A DNA stretch of 64,000 nucleotides from Bacillota bacterium (GTDB lineage: Bacteria; Bacillota; Clostridia; Lachnospirales; Lachnospiraceae): contig JAEWQV010000034.1 in the NCBI GenBank assembly GCA_023399055.1, positions 1 through 64,000 on the forward strand, written 5' to 3'. The first letter of the stretch is position 1. Each line of letters begins with the position of its first letter. A program made the translations under genes and the position numbers. Below are positions 35,439 through 44,359 of the stretch, piece by piece. Under the pieces are notes generated by a model, which had not been told where the DNA came from, did no database searches, and saw nothing but the letters and a program-made list of their open reading frames with translations.

Positions 35439-37376
35439 TTAATATTTGATTTCAAGACCTTCCTGGTGTTTCCTGTCCATATTATGCCTTGCTTTTCTAT
35501 TTGCAACACTATCAAATATTATTGAGAAATCATAGTCCGGTGGATACATTTCTGTTGCAGCCACCTTAAGCTTTAACCGTTTGTGGTTAATTAATTCTTT
35601 CTTCTTCTGAATCTGAACTCCTATCATACCATGCTCGTCTGAAGGTTGATATACAATTCCAAGTTTCTTTTGGGGATAAACCACAACACAATCGCCGAGA
35701 TTAAATCTCTGCGAACGGGTATTAGTCTCCTTTTTTGGAATGAGCTTTTCTATTTTCAAAGTTGGAAGGACTTTGTCTTGTACAGGTAAAGCTTCTTCGG
35801 GAACATTACTGAAGGAATTCATTTCTGGAAGCTCATGTTTTTCACGTATTTCCTTAAAGTAAGCTTCTTGATAAGCACGTTCTAGAAGTCTATTTGGCAA
35901 ACCTAGTCGCTTAGCAATATAGAGCGCACAGCTTTCACCGGCTTCTCCTATTTCCAAACGATATAGGGGCTTTAAGCTTTCTCTATCAAATGCCATCTTT
36001 GCATTAAGAATACCTTCGGTTTTGTTAGCATAGTCCTTCACTTCTGGATAGTGTGTAGTTGCAACAAAGAGACATTTCTTAGCTCTAAGTTCTTCAAGAA
36101 TGGCTATAGCGATACCCATACCCTCTGCAGGATCAGTGCCAGAACCAAGTTCATCTAATAGAATGAGACTATCCTGATCGGATTGGTTTAATATGTGGAT
36201 AATACTCGTTATATGAGAGGAGAATGTTGATAAGTTTTCTGTAATGCTTTGCCCATCGCCAATATCGCACAACACAGTATTATTCATACATAGGTTTGCA
36301 CTTTCACAGGGAATATGCAAGCCACTCTGCGCCATTAATCCCAGCAGACCGATGGTTTTGAGAGCGACCGTTTTACCTCCAGTGTTTGGTCCGGTAATTA
36401 CGATTCCATTAATATTATCTCCTAGACTAAAGTTTAGGGGTACACATTCATCAGGTTTTAACAAGGGGTGTCTGCCATTGACAATTTCAATATGGCGATT
36501 TGTATTAATTGTAGCAGGAACTGCCTTCATATCTACACTTAGTTTTGCCTTAGCAAAGAGTATGTCTAACGCTTCCATGGCTTCCATATTCATGCGAATA
36601 TCAAAACCATTGTCACAGACATAACCTGAAAGCACGAATAAAATTCTTCTTTCTTCGTTGCTTTCAGCAATCTCAAGTATATTCAGTTCATCTCTTAGTT
36701 TGCCGACTGCAGTAGGTTCTATAAAATAGGTAGCACCGGAAGAAGAAATGTCGAGTACGGAGCCGCTTACCATATGTTTATATTCTTTTTTTACTGGAAG
36801 CACATAATGCCCATTTCTTTGAGAAACATAGCCTTCTGTAAACCATTCTTTTTTACCTCGTAATTGGTTCTCAAGCTTAGTCCTGATTTCAGAATTTATC
36901 TGTTCGATACTCCGACGAATATCCTTTAGTTCCTTTGAAGCGCTATCATCTATAGCATTATTACGAATTGAGTTCTGTATCTCGTTCGACAACCCACTAA
37001 GTTCTTTTATAGAGCCGCCATATCCAGCGATTCCTACGCCAAGATATTCAGCACGCTTTAAAAAAGTCTTCATACGCTTACAGGAATTTAGAAATTGATC
37101 AATATGCACCAATTGTTCAGCTATTAACATGGAGCCTTTTTCAGCATATTCAAGTAGCATAGTAAGATCCTTCATACTGGATAAAGGCGCTGTACCTATC
37201 TGGTCCAATATTTTTCTTGCCTCGGTGGTATCGTTTGTTTTGGCTTGAACTTCTCGCTGACTTAAATAAGGTTTTAGGTTTAATAACTTTTGTCTAGCAC
37301 TTTCGGAAACTGCATTGTTACTAAGCTGTTGTATTATTATATTAAATTCTAAGGTTTTCATAGATTTCTCTATCAT
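35439..37376 (-). CDS. MutS2-like ATPase lacking the Smr domain
   Basis: A 645-residue protein with the MutS core and ATPase domain: Walker A GPNTGGKT (about residues 328-335), Walker B LILLDELGSGTDPAEG and STFSSH in between. MutS2 proteins usually have about 780 residues and end with an Smr nuclease domain; here the C-terminus instead has a small KOW-like part (FNLGDCVVVYPQKKLGIV) and a conserved basic tail. Homologous MutS2 acts on recombination intermediates or on collided ribosomes. The long leader with possible attenuation hints that this paralogue is regulated. The start codon has a weak GGAG site. Confidence 0.85.
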   Translation of the reverse strand: MIEKSMKTLEFNIIIQQLSNNAVSESARQKLLNLKPYLSQREVQAKTNDTTEARKILDQIGTAPLSSMKDLTMLLEYAEKGSMLIAEQLVHIDQFLNSCKRMKTFLKRAEYLGVGIAGYGGSIKELSGLSNEIQNSIRNNAIDDSASKELKDIRRSIEQINSEIRTKLENQLRGKKEWFTEGYVSQRNGHYVLPVKKEYKHMVSGSVLDISSSGATYFIEPTAVGKLRDELNILEIAESNEERRILFVLSGYVCDNGFDIRMNMEAMEALDILFAKAKLSVDMKAVPATINTNRHIEIVNGRHPLLKPDECVPLNFSLGDNINGIVITGPNTGGKTVALKTIGLLGLMAQSGLHIPCESANLCMNNTVLCDIGDGQSITENLSTFSSHITSIIHILNQSDQDSLILLDELGSGTDPAEGMGIAIAILEELRAKKCLFVATTHYPEVKDYANKTEGILNAKMAFDRESLKPLYRLEIGEAGESCALYIAKRLGLPNRLLERAYQEAYFKEIREKHELPEMNSFSNVPEEALPVQDKVLPTLKIEKLIPKKETNTRSQRFNLGDCVVVYPQKKLGIVYQPSDEHGMIGVQIQKKKELINHKRLKLKVAATEMYPPDYDFSIIFDSVANRKARHNMDRKHQEGLEIKY

Positions 37377-37417
37377 TATTTACTCCGTTCTGCCATTTAC
37401 GTGGCTCTTAGATATAT

Positions 37418-37470
37418 AAAAAGCCCACAGGAACTACTACCTAAACCATGGGTAGAATACTCCTGTGGGC
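37418..37470 (-). terminator. Hairpin with T-run before the MutS2-like gene
   Basis: On the minus strand GCCCACAGGA (37470-37461) pairs with TCCTGTGGGC (37432-37423), with an inner CTACC/GGTAG pairing, followed by five Ts. It ends only about 42 bases before the MutS2-like start codon and about 400 bases after the CcdA-fusion gene, so it may attenuate the MutS2-like transcript rather than end the upstream one. Confidence 0.7.
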
Positions 37471-37527
37471 ATATCTATTCAACATTGATAAGCTTAAAAC
37501 ATAGTTAAGCATTTCCAATATATTAAG

Positions 37528-37670
37528 GTAACTATTTAGAATATAGCGCGAAAAACCGGTGGCTCCTCGCTGCTTGGTTCCCATTAAGCAGGAATCTTTC
37601 ATAATTATCTTTAGAAAGCAAGCTTTTAAAGTTAATATTTAATGATTCCACTTGGATTCTGAACAGTTAC
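37528..37670. mobile_element. Probable MITE (143 bp, GTAACT ends)
   Basis: The ends GTAACTATTTAGAAT (37528-37542) and ATTCTGAACAGTTAC (37656-37670) are inverted repeats with two mismatches. The interior has a CTGCTT/AAGCAG hairpin and no open frame. Similar ends are found in the 52-bp element at 23742-23793. Short length, inverted ends and lack of a gene fit a non-autonomous element, though no target duplication was clear. Confidence 0.6.
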
Positions 37671-37718
37671 ATATTAAGAATAGTTTTGAGTATTACTGTT
37701 AAGGTAGAAAGTTGGGTA

Positions 37719-37745
37719 CAAAAAAGAAAAGGTATCTTATATACC
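37719..37745 (-). terminator. Weak terminator-like hairpin in the leader
   Basis: On the minus strand GGTAT and ATACC form a 5-bp stem followed by TTTTCTTTTTT. The stem is short, so terminator function is uncertain. It follows a possible 12-codon leader frame. Confidence 0.35.
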
Positions 37746-37765
37746 CGAACTTATTTAATTATGTG

Positions 37766-37804
37766 CTAGATAGCACGAACCTCACTTACAGTTAATACCG
37801 ACAT
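37766..37804 (-). CDS. Possible 12-residue leader peptide
   Basis: On the minus strand AAAGGA is followed eight bases later by ATG and a 12-codon frame, MSVLTVSEVRAI, ending in a TAG that lies inside the small hairpin GTGCTA/TAGCAC (37763-37776). It begins about 30 bases after a strong promoter. The arrangement resembles leader-peptide attenuators, but the evidence is thinner than for the ABC exporter at 15716-15781. Confidence 0.4.
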   Translation of the reverse strand: MSVLTVSEVRAI

Positions 37805-37837
37805 CAAAACCATCCTTTCAAAGTAAATTTTATAATA

Positions 37838-37866
37838 ATTCTAGCATAGGAACCATGCTGTGTCAA
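37838..37866 (-). promoter_or_regulatory. Strong promoter upstream of the MutS2-like gene
   Basis: On the minus strand TTGACA (37866-37861) and TAGAAT (37843-37838) are 17 bp apart. The promoter lies just after the stop of the CcdA-fusion gene and would produce a leader of about 455 bases before the MutS2-like gene; the MITE-like element lies within that leader. Confidence 0.7.
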
Positions 37867-37871
37867 TGATT

Positions 37872-39185
37872 CTATTCTCTGGTGGATTCCACCGTTTGAT
37901 CAATTGCGTTGGTCATCATGGACTTGGTAAGTTCACCTGATACATATCCATAGATATTACCATCAGCATCTATCATAAAGGTAGTTGGAAAGGCAGAGAT
38001 ATAATAATCTCTTAAAACATCACCGGTCAAATCATAAACTACCGGGAAGGTATAGTTATTGTCTTTAAGAAATTTGGTAACTTCCTCTTGGCTTACGTCA
38101 TTATTATTAGGATTTTCCTCTGTGGAAGGGTTAGCGACTCCCAAAAATATAACATTTTCTTTGTTCATTCCATATTCCTGGTAAAGCTCTTCGATGTAAG
38201 GCATCTCATTTTGACATGGAGGACACCAGGTAGCCCAGAAATTTAAAAATACTACTTTACCTTTGTAATCGGAAAGGGTATGTTCGTTACCATATTGATC
38301 TAAAAGAGTAAAATCAAAGGCTGGAATTGCTTTTTCGTCAGCTGCACTTTCGGAAGTATCAGTTTCAGGAGTAGTTGTAGGTGATGTGGTAGAAGTTGGG
38401 GGCGTTACCGAAGGAACGGAGGTATCACCATTATTATTCGTATATGCAGTAAAGGTAAAGCGGTTGAGGTAATTGGAAACTCCATTCATCCATCCGGTAA
38501 AAGTCATAATACCAATAAGAATCAGTAAGATTCCACCCACTTTCACTGTGTATTTCATCAATTTCTTATTTTTCTTTAAGAAATTTAAAGCACTGGTGGT
38601 AAAAATACCGAGTAGTAGAAAAGGGATAACAAAGCCAGCGGCATATATAAGTACTAACAGATTACCCACAAACACAGTTTTACTTCCAGAAGCCATAATT
38701 AGGACAGAGGATAAAGCAGGACCTACGCAAGGAGTCCAGGCAAAGCTAAAGGTAAAGCCCATAAGAAAAGCGATTCCGGGATTCATCTTAAGCACATTCA
38801 TTTTAAAGGGAAGCTTTCGTTCTCTCTTCAAAAAATTAATATCTAAGAATCCAACCTGAACTAGACCAAGAACAATAATTAGGATACCACCCACTCGGGT
38901 AAATAATGTCTGATTATCCTTAAAGAAGGAGCCAAGAGCTGTAAAGGAAAGGCCAAGAAGAAAAAATGCCGTAGAGATTCCTATGATAAAAAATATTGTA
39001 TGAAAAAATACTCTTTTTTGATCATAGGAAATGGTTCCATCCTCCTTAGTTGCGCTAGTATTGCCAGCAAGATAGCTCATATAGATGGGGATTAAAGGTA
39101 ATACACAGGGAGAAAAGAAGGATAGTAAGCCCTCAAAAAATACGAATAAGAAGCTTATATGTTCAACGTTCAATAATGAATTCAA
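37872..39185 (-). CDS. CcdA-thioredoxin (TlpA-like) fusion protein
   Basis: A 437-residue fusion. Residues 1-235 form a six-helix CcdA-type disulfide-transfer membrane domain, with FFSPCVLPLIPIY and WTPCVGPALSS carrying the redox cysteines. A Thr/Pro/Ser-rich linker (about 250-285) leads to an extracytoplasmic thioredoxin-like domain with WCPPC (about residue 318). The protein should carry electrons from cytoplasmic thioredoxin to the outside and reduce substrates there. Translation starts at TTG after AAAGGAG. It is transcribed divergently from the MarR gene. Confidence 0.93.
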   Translation of the reverse strand: MNSLLNVEHISFLFVFFEGLLSFFSPCVLPLIPIYMSYLAGNTSATKEDGTISYDQKRVFFHTIFFIIGISTAFFLLGLSFTALGSFFKDNQTLFTRVGGILIIVLGLVQVGFLDINFLKRERKLPFKMNVLKMNPGIAFLMGFTFSFAWTPCVGPALSSVLIMASGSKTVFVGNLLVLIYAAGFVIPFLLLGIFTTSALNFLKKNKKLMKYTVKVGGILLILIGIMTFTGWMNGVSNYLNRFTFTAYTNNNGDTSVPSVTPPTSTTSPTTTPETDTSESAADEKAIPAFDFTLLDQYGNEHTLSDYKGKVVFLNFWATWCPPCQNEMPYIEELYQEYGMNKENVIFLGVANPSTEENPNNNDVSQEEVTKFLKDNNYTFPVVYDLTGDVLRDYYISAFPTTFMIDADGNIYGYVSGELTKSMMTNAIDQTVESTRE

Positions 39186-39421
39186 TGAAATCTCCTTTCT
39201 TAATCATGTTATAAAATATTTTACATAATGTTCTCGTACTGGGGGTACGTTAAAATTTATTTTGCTTATGTAAATAAATTATACAATAGACGAGGGAAAC
39301 ATGCACGCAATTTAAGCGTATTTTTACACTTTATAGTATAAATTCTATCTATTTTTGTAGCAATGTAAGTGTTTGTTGTGAATAAAAACGCTTGTATTGT
39401 ATGCTCAATTAATATTTTGAA

Positions 39422-39479
39422 TTGACAAAGTAAATTTCAGATGATAATATTTAAATAAATTTAATTAAAATATTTTAAT
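39422..39479 (+). promoter_or_regulatory. Promoter and palindromic operator of the MarR gene
   Basis: TTGACA (39422-39427), 17 bp, TAATAT (39445-39450) form a promoter. A perfect 16-bp palindrome, ATTAAAATATTTTAAT (39464-39479), lies just downstream, 16 bp before the MarR start codon, where a bound regulator would block transcription. The rest of 39186-39495 is AT-rich and also holds the upstream region of the divergent CcdA-fusion gene. Confidence 0.6.
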
Positions 39480-39495
39480 AAAAGTAGGTGACTAT

Positions 39496-39930
39496 ATGTT
39501 AGAAGAACAATTTGAAAAACTTTATATTACGTTTAGAAATAATTACTGTAAAAATTTATTTTCCAGCGTGAATGAGGAGGAAGATAGCTTAAGCCCTACA
39601 GAAGCTTATTGTGTAGAGGCAATTTATTTAATGAATCGACCTACGATACATCAATTTGCGGAGTATGTTAATATATCACAGCCGAATGCGACGTATAGAA
39701 TTAGCAATCTAATAGACAAGGGGTATGTGAAAAAGGTATCCTCAAAAGCAGATCGAAGAGAGTTCTACTTGGAGGTTACAGATAAATTTACGAATACCTA
39801 TGGTGTAAATGCTTCCTTCAATATGGATTTGATGAATGGAATTAGAGAGAAGTTTTCAAAGGATGAGATACTTCAATTAGAAATGATGATAGAACGAATT
39901 AATGACATTATGTTATCACAGGGGGAATAG
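39496..39930 (+). CDS. MarR family transcriptional regulator
   Basis: A 144-residue winged-helix protein with the recognition region NISQPNATYRISNLIDKGYV (about residues 58-77) and the wing KADRREFYLEVT. The dimerisation helices are at both ends. It probably represses its own transcript, which also carries the degV gene, through the palindrome at 39464-39479. The ligand is unknown. The degV start is one base after the stop. Confidence 0.88.
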   Translation: MLEEQFEKLYITFRNNYCKNLFSSVNEEEDSLSPTEAYCVEAIYLMNRPTIHQFAEYVNISQPNATYRISNLIDKGYVKKVSSKADRREFYLEVTDKFTNTYGVNASFNMDLMNGIREKFSKDEILQLEMMIERINDIMLSQGE

Positions 39931-39931
39931 A

Positions 39932-40774
39932 ATGAGCCTTAGAATTATAACTGATTCAACTGCAGACATTACTACAGAACAGGCAGCACAGATGGGGATA
40001 ACCATTGTTCCTTTAAAGGTTATCTTTGGTGAAAAGGAATATAGAGATGGGATTGATATTTCCATAGAAGGTTTTTATGAGAAACTAGTAACCGCAGAAA
40101 AGCTTCCAACAACTTCACAACCTGCTCCAGATGATTTTCTAAAGTATTTTGAGGAAGCTAAAAAAGTTGGAGACAGTGTACTTGTAATCTTAATCTCCAG
40201 TAAGTTAAGTGGAACCTATCAAAGTGCAGTGATTGCAAAGGAAATGTGTGAGTATTCAGAAATCTCAATTGTAGATAGTATTACCACCATTACAAACCTT
40301 AGGTTACTGGTAGAGCATGCTATAAAATTAAGAGAACAGCAAATACCAATGGTTCAAATAGCCGATGAGTTAGAAGAACTAAAGCAGCGTACCGTGCTAT
40401 TAGCAATGGTAGACACCTTGGAGTTTCTACATAAAGGAGGGCGTTTATCAAAATCTTCTGCTATCCTTGGAACTCTTTTAAAGTTCAAGCCCATTATTAC
40501 GGTCAAGGATGGTGTGGTATCCGTGGTAGATAAAGAACGAGGCACCAACAAGGGAATAGCAAGAATTCTTGAAATTATAGATGAATATGGTTCCATTGAT
40601 AAAAACTACCCGGTTATGTTTGGTTATTCCTCGGAGGATAGTAAAGCATTGATGCTTCAGGAAAAAGTAATTGAAAAGTATGACTTAAAGGATACAAGAA
40701 TTTATCCCGTCGGTTGTGTTATAGGTACACATGCAGGCCCAGGTGCTTGTTTTATCACTTATATTAAAAAGTAA
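39932..40774 (+). CDS. DegV family fatty-acid-binding protein
   Basis: A 280-residue DegV protein with the N-terminal signature IITDSTADI, the central SSKLSGTYQSA and the C-terminal GTHAGPGACF, all hallmarks of the family. DegV/FakB proteins bind a fatty acid and present it to the kinase FakA for phospholipid synthesis. I chose the ATG at 39932 after GGGGG because it gives the family N-terminus. It forms an operon with the MarR gene. Confidence 0.92.
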   Translation: MSLRIITDSTADITTEQAAQMGITIVPLKVIFGEKEYRDGIDISIEGFYEKLVTAEKLPTTSQPAPDDFLKYFEEAKKVGDSVLVILISSKLSGTYQSAVIAKEMCEYSEISIVDSITTITNLRLLVEHAIKLREQQIPMVQIADELEELKQRTVLLAMVDTLEFLHKGGRLSKSSAILGTLLKFKPIITVKDGVVSVVDKERGTNKGIARILEIIDEYGSIDKNYPVMFGYSSEDSKALMLQEKVIEKYDLKDTRIYPVGCVIGTHAGPGACFITYIKK

Positions 40775-40790
40775 TAACTATAAAATTAAT

Positions 40791-40848
40791 AAAAGACCTG
40801 TTGTTTTAAATGCATCATTTTGATGCAGTATAAAGCAACAGGTCTTTT
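40791..40848 (+). terminator. Intrinsic terminator after degV gene
   Basis: AAAAGACCTGTTG (40791-40803) pairs with CAACAGGTCTTTT (40836-40848), enclosing a second hairpin TGCATC/GATGCA. It can act in both directions. Confidence 0.85.
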
Positions 40849-40958
40849 ACAATGTAAGGATTATGACGGTCTAATTTTCCTGTTAATACACTTAATTCCA
40901 TAACTGCCAAATATTACATAAATATAAATTAAATATTACGGAAATATTAAATAATGTG

Positions 40959-40987
40959 TTGACATATTAACAAATACGTAATAGAAT
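40959..40987 (+). promoter_or_regulatory. Promoter of the peptidoglycan-binding protein gene
   Basis: TTGACA (40959-40964) and TAGAAT (40982-40987) are 17 bp apart, giving a start near 40994 and a short leader with an AGGAG ribosome site before 41039. Confidence 0.7.
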
Positions 40988-41038
40988 ATAATCTGTTCTT
41001 ACTACAGATGGCAAAGTTAAAAGTTAGGAGAAAAAAAT

Positions 41039-41869
41039 ATGAGTACCAAATTAGTGATTAGATTAACCGTAACCTGCATTGCTTTCTTAATGGCATTTAC
41101 CCCTATGAATGCTTCAGCTGCGATAGTGAAACGTGGCGATAAGGGAAGTGAAGTAAAACAGATACAGACAAGTCTAAAAGAATTGGGCTACTATACATAT
41201 TCCAAGACCACTGGCTACTACGGGAGTATAACAGTAGCAGCAGTTAAGCGCTTTCAAAAAGCAAATGGCTTATATGCAGATGGTATTGTAGGAAAGAAAA
41301 CAAAAAGCGTTCTACTGGTAAGTAGTAAGGCAACAGAAAAGAAAAGTGAAATTTCACTCATGTCAATGTCAACGAAAACAGTAAGTGATAACATTGGTGA
41401 TTTAGATTGGTTTAAGGAAGTAAGAAATATCTGGGATAGAGGAGTAAATGCCGTTATCACAGATGTCGAAACCGGTAAGAGCTTTGAAGTAAGAAGAACC
41501 TATGGAACCAATCATGCGGATGTGGAGCCTCTTACAAAAGAGGATACAGCAACAATAAAGAAAATTTGGGGTGGCTTTAGTTGGGAACGTAGAGCTGTAG
41601 TTGTTCAAATTGGAAATTATACAATTGCTGCTTCTATGACTGCGATGCCTCATGCTGGAGTTGATTCTGCCACAGCAGGTAAATATGTTAGTAACCGAAG
41701 CGGCGGATATGGCCGAGGCGTTAACCTGGATGCAGTTAAAAATAATGGATGTAGTGGTGTCATGGATATTCACTTCAAGAATAGTCGTACCCATACCACC
41801 AATGTTGTTCAATCTTCCATGCAAAACATGGTTGAAAAAGCAGCAGAATATATATGGAGTAATTACTAA
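41039..41869 (+). CDS. Secreted peptidoglycan-binding protein with unknown C-terminal domain
   Basis: A 276-residue exported protein with a signal peptide (cleavage after ASA near residue 27), a peptidoglycan-binding type 1 domain (about 30-88, with GDKGSEVKQIQTSLKELGYY) and a C-terminal domain (about 120-276) I cannot name. The latter conserves H and D residues in NHADVEP, MPHAG and MDIHFKNSRTH, suggesting a metal site or peptidase-like activity, but this is inference. It probably acts on the cell wall. Confidence 0.82.
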   Translation: MSTKLVIRLTVTCIAFLMAFTPMNASAAIVKRGDKGSEVKQIQTSLKELGYYTYSKTTGYYGSITVAAVKRFQKANGLYADGIVGKKTKSVLLVSSKATEKKSEISLMSMSTKTVSDNIGDLDWFKEVRNIWDRGVNAVITDVETGKSFEVRRTYGTNHADVEPLTKEDTATIKKIWGGFSWERRAVVVQIGNYTIAASMTAMPHAGVDSATAGKYVSNRSGGYGRGVNLDAVKNNGCSGVMDIHFKNSRTHTTNVVQSSMQNMVEKAAEYIWSNY

Positions 41870-41942
41870 AATAATAAAATAACTAGATAAGCTTATGTCC
41901 TACTTAGTTAAAAAACAAAACTGAAAGAATTTCGTGTATATT

Positions 41943-41989
41943 AAAAGTGATAGGTATCTTTGTTCAAAAAGAATAACCTATCACTTTTT
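41943..41989. terminator. Bidirectional intrinsic terminator
   Basis: AAAAGTGATAGGT pairs with ACCTATCACTTTTT. It lies between convergent genes and has an A-run on one side and a T-run on the other. Confidence 0.85.
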
Positions 41990-42049
41990 GTTTATAAGTG
42001 AACGACTTGTCGTCCATACTGACCCTGCGAAGGGAAAGGGTTTATCAAC

Positions 42050-44167
42050 TTAGCTTTGCTTTAGAGAGGAGCAATCAGGTGAAGGTAATTCATTACTAGG
42101 AGCCATGCAATTATGGTTTTCACATACATAATATGTTGTTTTATCATTTATAACTTGATAATCTTTGACATAATTCGCGATGGATTGCAATTTTTCTTCG
42201 TTATCTAGAGTTTTTAGCAATACTACAGTATTTGGTTCAAAATGTTCAGAAAGATATTCCAATAACTCCGGATAATTTTCTCTCTCACCTGAATCACGAT
42301 TATTAACTTTAGCGGAAGGTGTTCGATGGGCTACACATACAATTTCCTTTGAAGGATAAAGTGCACCAAGAAAGGCAATCAATGAGAAGCTGTGACCAGC
42401 CGGATAATCCTTAACTTGGCCAGCAAGGAATCTCAATTGTTTGTCAGCATACTTAATATAGCGTTCATCAGCGGTAAGCTTAGCTAGCCTTTGTAGTACA
42501 TATCCAGCTACTGAATTACCAGATGGGATTGCACCATCATGAACTTCCTTAGGTCTATAAAGAAGTGGTTCTGCATCCGCGGCATTTAAGAAAAACCCGC
42601 CGTATTTCTGATCCCAGAACAACTCTATCATAGTATCAACAAGTGTTGTAGCTTGTTTTAAATAATCTATTTTAAAGGTAATTTCATAGAGAGAAAGCAG
42701 TGCCATACAGTGGAAGGCATAGTCGTCAATTAGCCCAAAGTGTGCAGCTCGATCATCGCGATAACTTACATAGAGTAAGCCATTCTTATCAGTAAGTCTG
42801 GCATTGGTAAAAGCAGCTGCCTGTTCAGCAACTTCAAGATAATCAGGATTATCAAAAACTTTTGCAGCAGTAGCATAGGCCGTAATCATTAATGCATTCC
42901 AGGAAGTAAGAATTTTATCATCCTTATGGAGCTTGGTTCTATCCAGACGGTAGGTATAGAGCTTATTACAAAGACGCACAATTCGCTCGTTATCTGATTT
43001 TAACTCATGGGAATTAATAAGGTTTGGTATAGAGGCACCTTCAAAATTACCTTCTACCGTGATGTTAAAATACTCATTAAAGAAAGAACCGTCTTCATTA
43101 CCCAATACCTTGTTTACTTCCTCCGGGGTAAATACATAATATTTACCTTCCACACCTTCACTATCCGCATCCTGTGCACAGTAGAAACCACCCTCTGGGT
43201 CCGTCATTTCTCGGCGAATATACTCAAAGATTTGCATGGCCACTGTTTTATATAGTCGGTCCTTGGTGTGTTGATAGGCTTCGGTATAGGTGAGAGCTAA
43301 CATAGCATTGTCATAGAGCATTTTTTCAAAATGTGGAACCAACCATCTGGCATCTGTCGAGTATCTTGAAAATCCATATCCAATATGATCATAGATTCCA
43401 CCACGATACATATGCTTAAGAGTGTTTTCCACCATAAATAGAGCAGTCTCATTTGATTCCAGTTTGGCATATCGCAATAAAAACATTAGATTATGGGGAG
43501 AAGGGAATTTAGGTTCATTACCAAAACCACCGTAATCATGGTCAAAACTCTGGCTAAATTGTGTTACAGCAAGATTGATTAAGTCTTTTGTAACTTCAGC
43601 GCTATCCGAAGAGGCTTCAAATTCACTCTTCATAATTTCTGAAAGTTTATTACCTGTTTGAAGTAGATCTGTTGGATTCTCCTTCCAGGTCTGTCTCACC
43701 TGTGTTAGAAGATCAACCAATCCATACATACCATAACGCGGTTCCTTCGGGATATAGGTAGCTGCAAAAAACGGCTTTTTATCAGGAGCCATAAGAATGG
43801 TAAGTGGCCACCCACCATGACCGGTAGTAACTTGACAGACAGTCATATAGACATTATCAATATCAGGACGCTCCTCTTTATCTACCTTAATACAGACAAA
43901 AGATTCATTTAAAATCTGGGCAACCTCATCATCCTCAAAGCATTCATGTGCCATCACATGACACCAGTGACAAGTGGAATAACCAATGGAGAGGAAGATG
44001 GGTTTGTTCTCGTTTTCTGCTTTTTCAAAGGCCTCTTTACACCAGGGATACCAATTTACAGGGTTATATAGATGTTGCAAAAGATAGGGGGAATTTTGAC
44101 CAGCTAATTTATTAGGAATTCTTGAGGTTCCTTGACCTTTGTTGGTTACATGTTCAGTTGTATTCAT
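42050..44167 (-). CDS. DUF255 / YyaL-like thioredoxin-domain protein
   Basis: A 705-residue protein. The N-terminal 180 residues are a DUF255 thioredoxin-like domain with the signature NPVNWYPW, then STCHWCHVM and DKEERPDID. The rest is an alpha/alpha-barrel domain of the six-hairpin glycosidase or cellobiose epimerase type (about 200-560) with YHFEKMLYDN-like and WNALMITA motifs. The family occurs from bacteria to mammals, and its activity is not well defined. I place the start at 44167 because AAGGAG lies seven bases before that ATG; the frame is open up to 44188. Confidence 0.88.
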   Translation of the reverse strand: MNTTEHVTNKGQGTSRIPNKLAGQNSPYLLQHLYNPVNWYPWCKEAFEKAENENKPIFLSIGYSTCHWCHVMAHECFEDDEVAQILNESFVCIKVDKEERPDIDNVYMTVCQVTTGHGGWPLTILMAPDKKPFFAATYIPKEPRYGMYGLVDLLTQVRQTWKENPTDLLQTGNKLSEIMKSEFEASSDSAEVTKDLINLAVTQFSQSFDHDYGGFGNEPKFPSPHNLMFLLRYAKLESNETALFMVENTLKHMYRGGIYDHIGYGFSRYSTDARWLVPHFEKMLYDNAMLALTYTEAYQHTKDRLYKTVAMQIFEYIRREMTDPEGGFYCAQDADSEGVEGKYYVFTPEEVNKVLGNEDGSFFNEYFNITVEGNFEGASIPNLINSHELKSDNERIVRLCNKLYTYRLDRTKLHKDDKILTSWNALMITAYATAAKVFDNPDYLEVAEQAAAFTNARLTDKNGLLYVSYRDDRAAHFGLIDDYAFHCMALLSLYEITFKIDYLKQATTLVDTMIELFWDQKYGGFFLNAADAEPLLYRPKEVHDGAIPSGNSVAGYVLQRLAKLTADERYIKYADKQLRFLAGQVKDYPAGHSFSLIAFLGALYPSKEIVCVAHRTPSAKVNNRDSGERENYPELLEYLSEHFEPNTVVLLKTLDNEEKLQSIANYVKDYQVINDKTTYYVCENHNCMAPSNELPSPDCSSLKQS

Positions 44168-44203
44168 TTTTATACTCCTTATCATCATGGGTTAATTAGT
44201 CTT

Positions 44204-44359
44204 TTATCTTCCATGACCTACTTTTTCATGTCCGCCATCATGTTGCTTTGGACCGTGACCATTCACACGTCCCACATCTTCATTATCCTTTGGCTCCATT
44301 TTTCTTAGTTCAGAGCTGCTTTTTTCTCTGTCTTTCATTCTATTTTTATTATTATGCAT
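44204..44359 (-). CDS. Small His/Gly/Lys-rich protein
   Basis: On the minus strand a perfect AAGGAGG site is followed by an ATG and a 51-codon frame that ends in TAA. The peptide is very hydrophilic; the second half is rich in Gly, His and Lys (NGHGPKQHDGGHEKVGHGR). It lies just upstream of the DUF255 gene on the same strand, 36 bases before its start, so it is probably co-transcribed. No family is recognised; metal binding is possible. Confidence 0.6.
   Translation of the reverse strand: MHNNKNRMKDREKSSSELRKMEPKDNEDVGRVNGHGPKQHDGGHEKVGHGR

Noticed and set aside
36244..36624. 126-codon open frame opposite the MutS2-like gene
   Set aside because: It is antisense to a conserved ATPase domain and has no homology I recognise.
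38473..38859. 128-codon open frame opposite the CcdA-fusion gene
   Set aside because: It is the antisense shadow of membrane helices.
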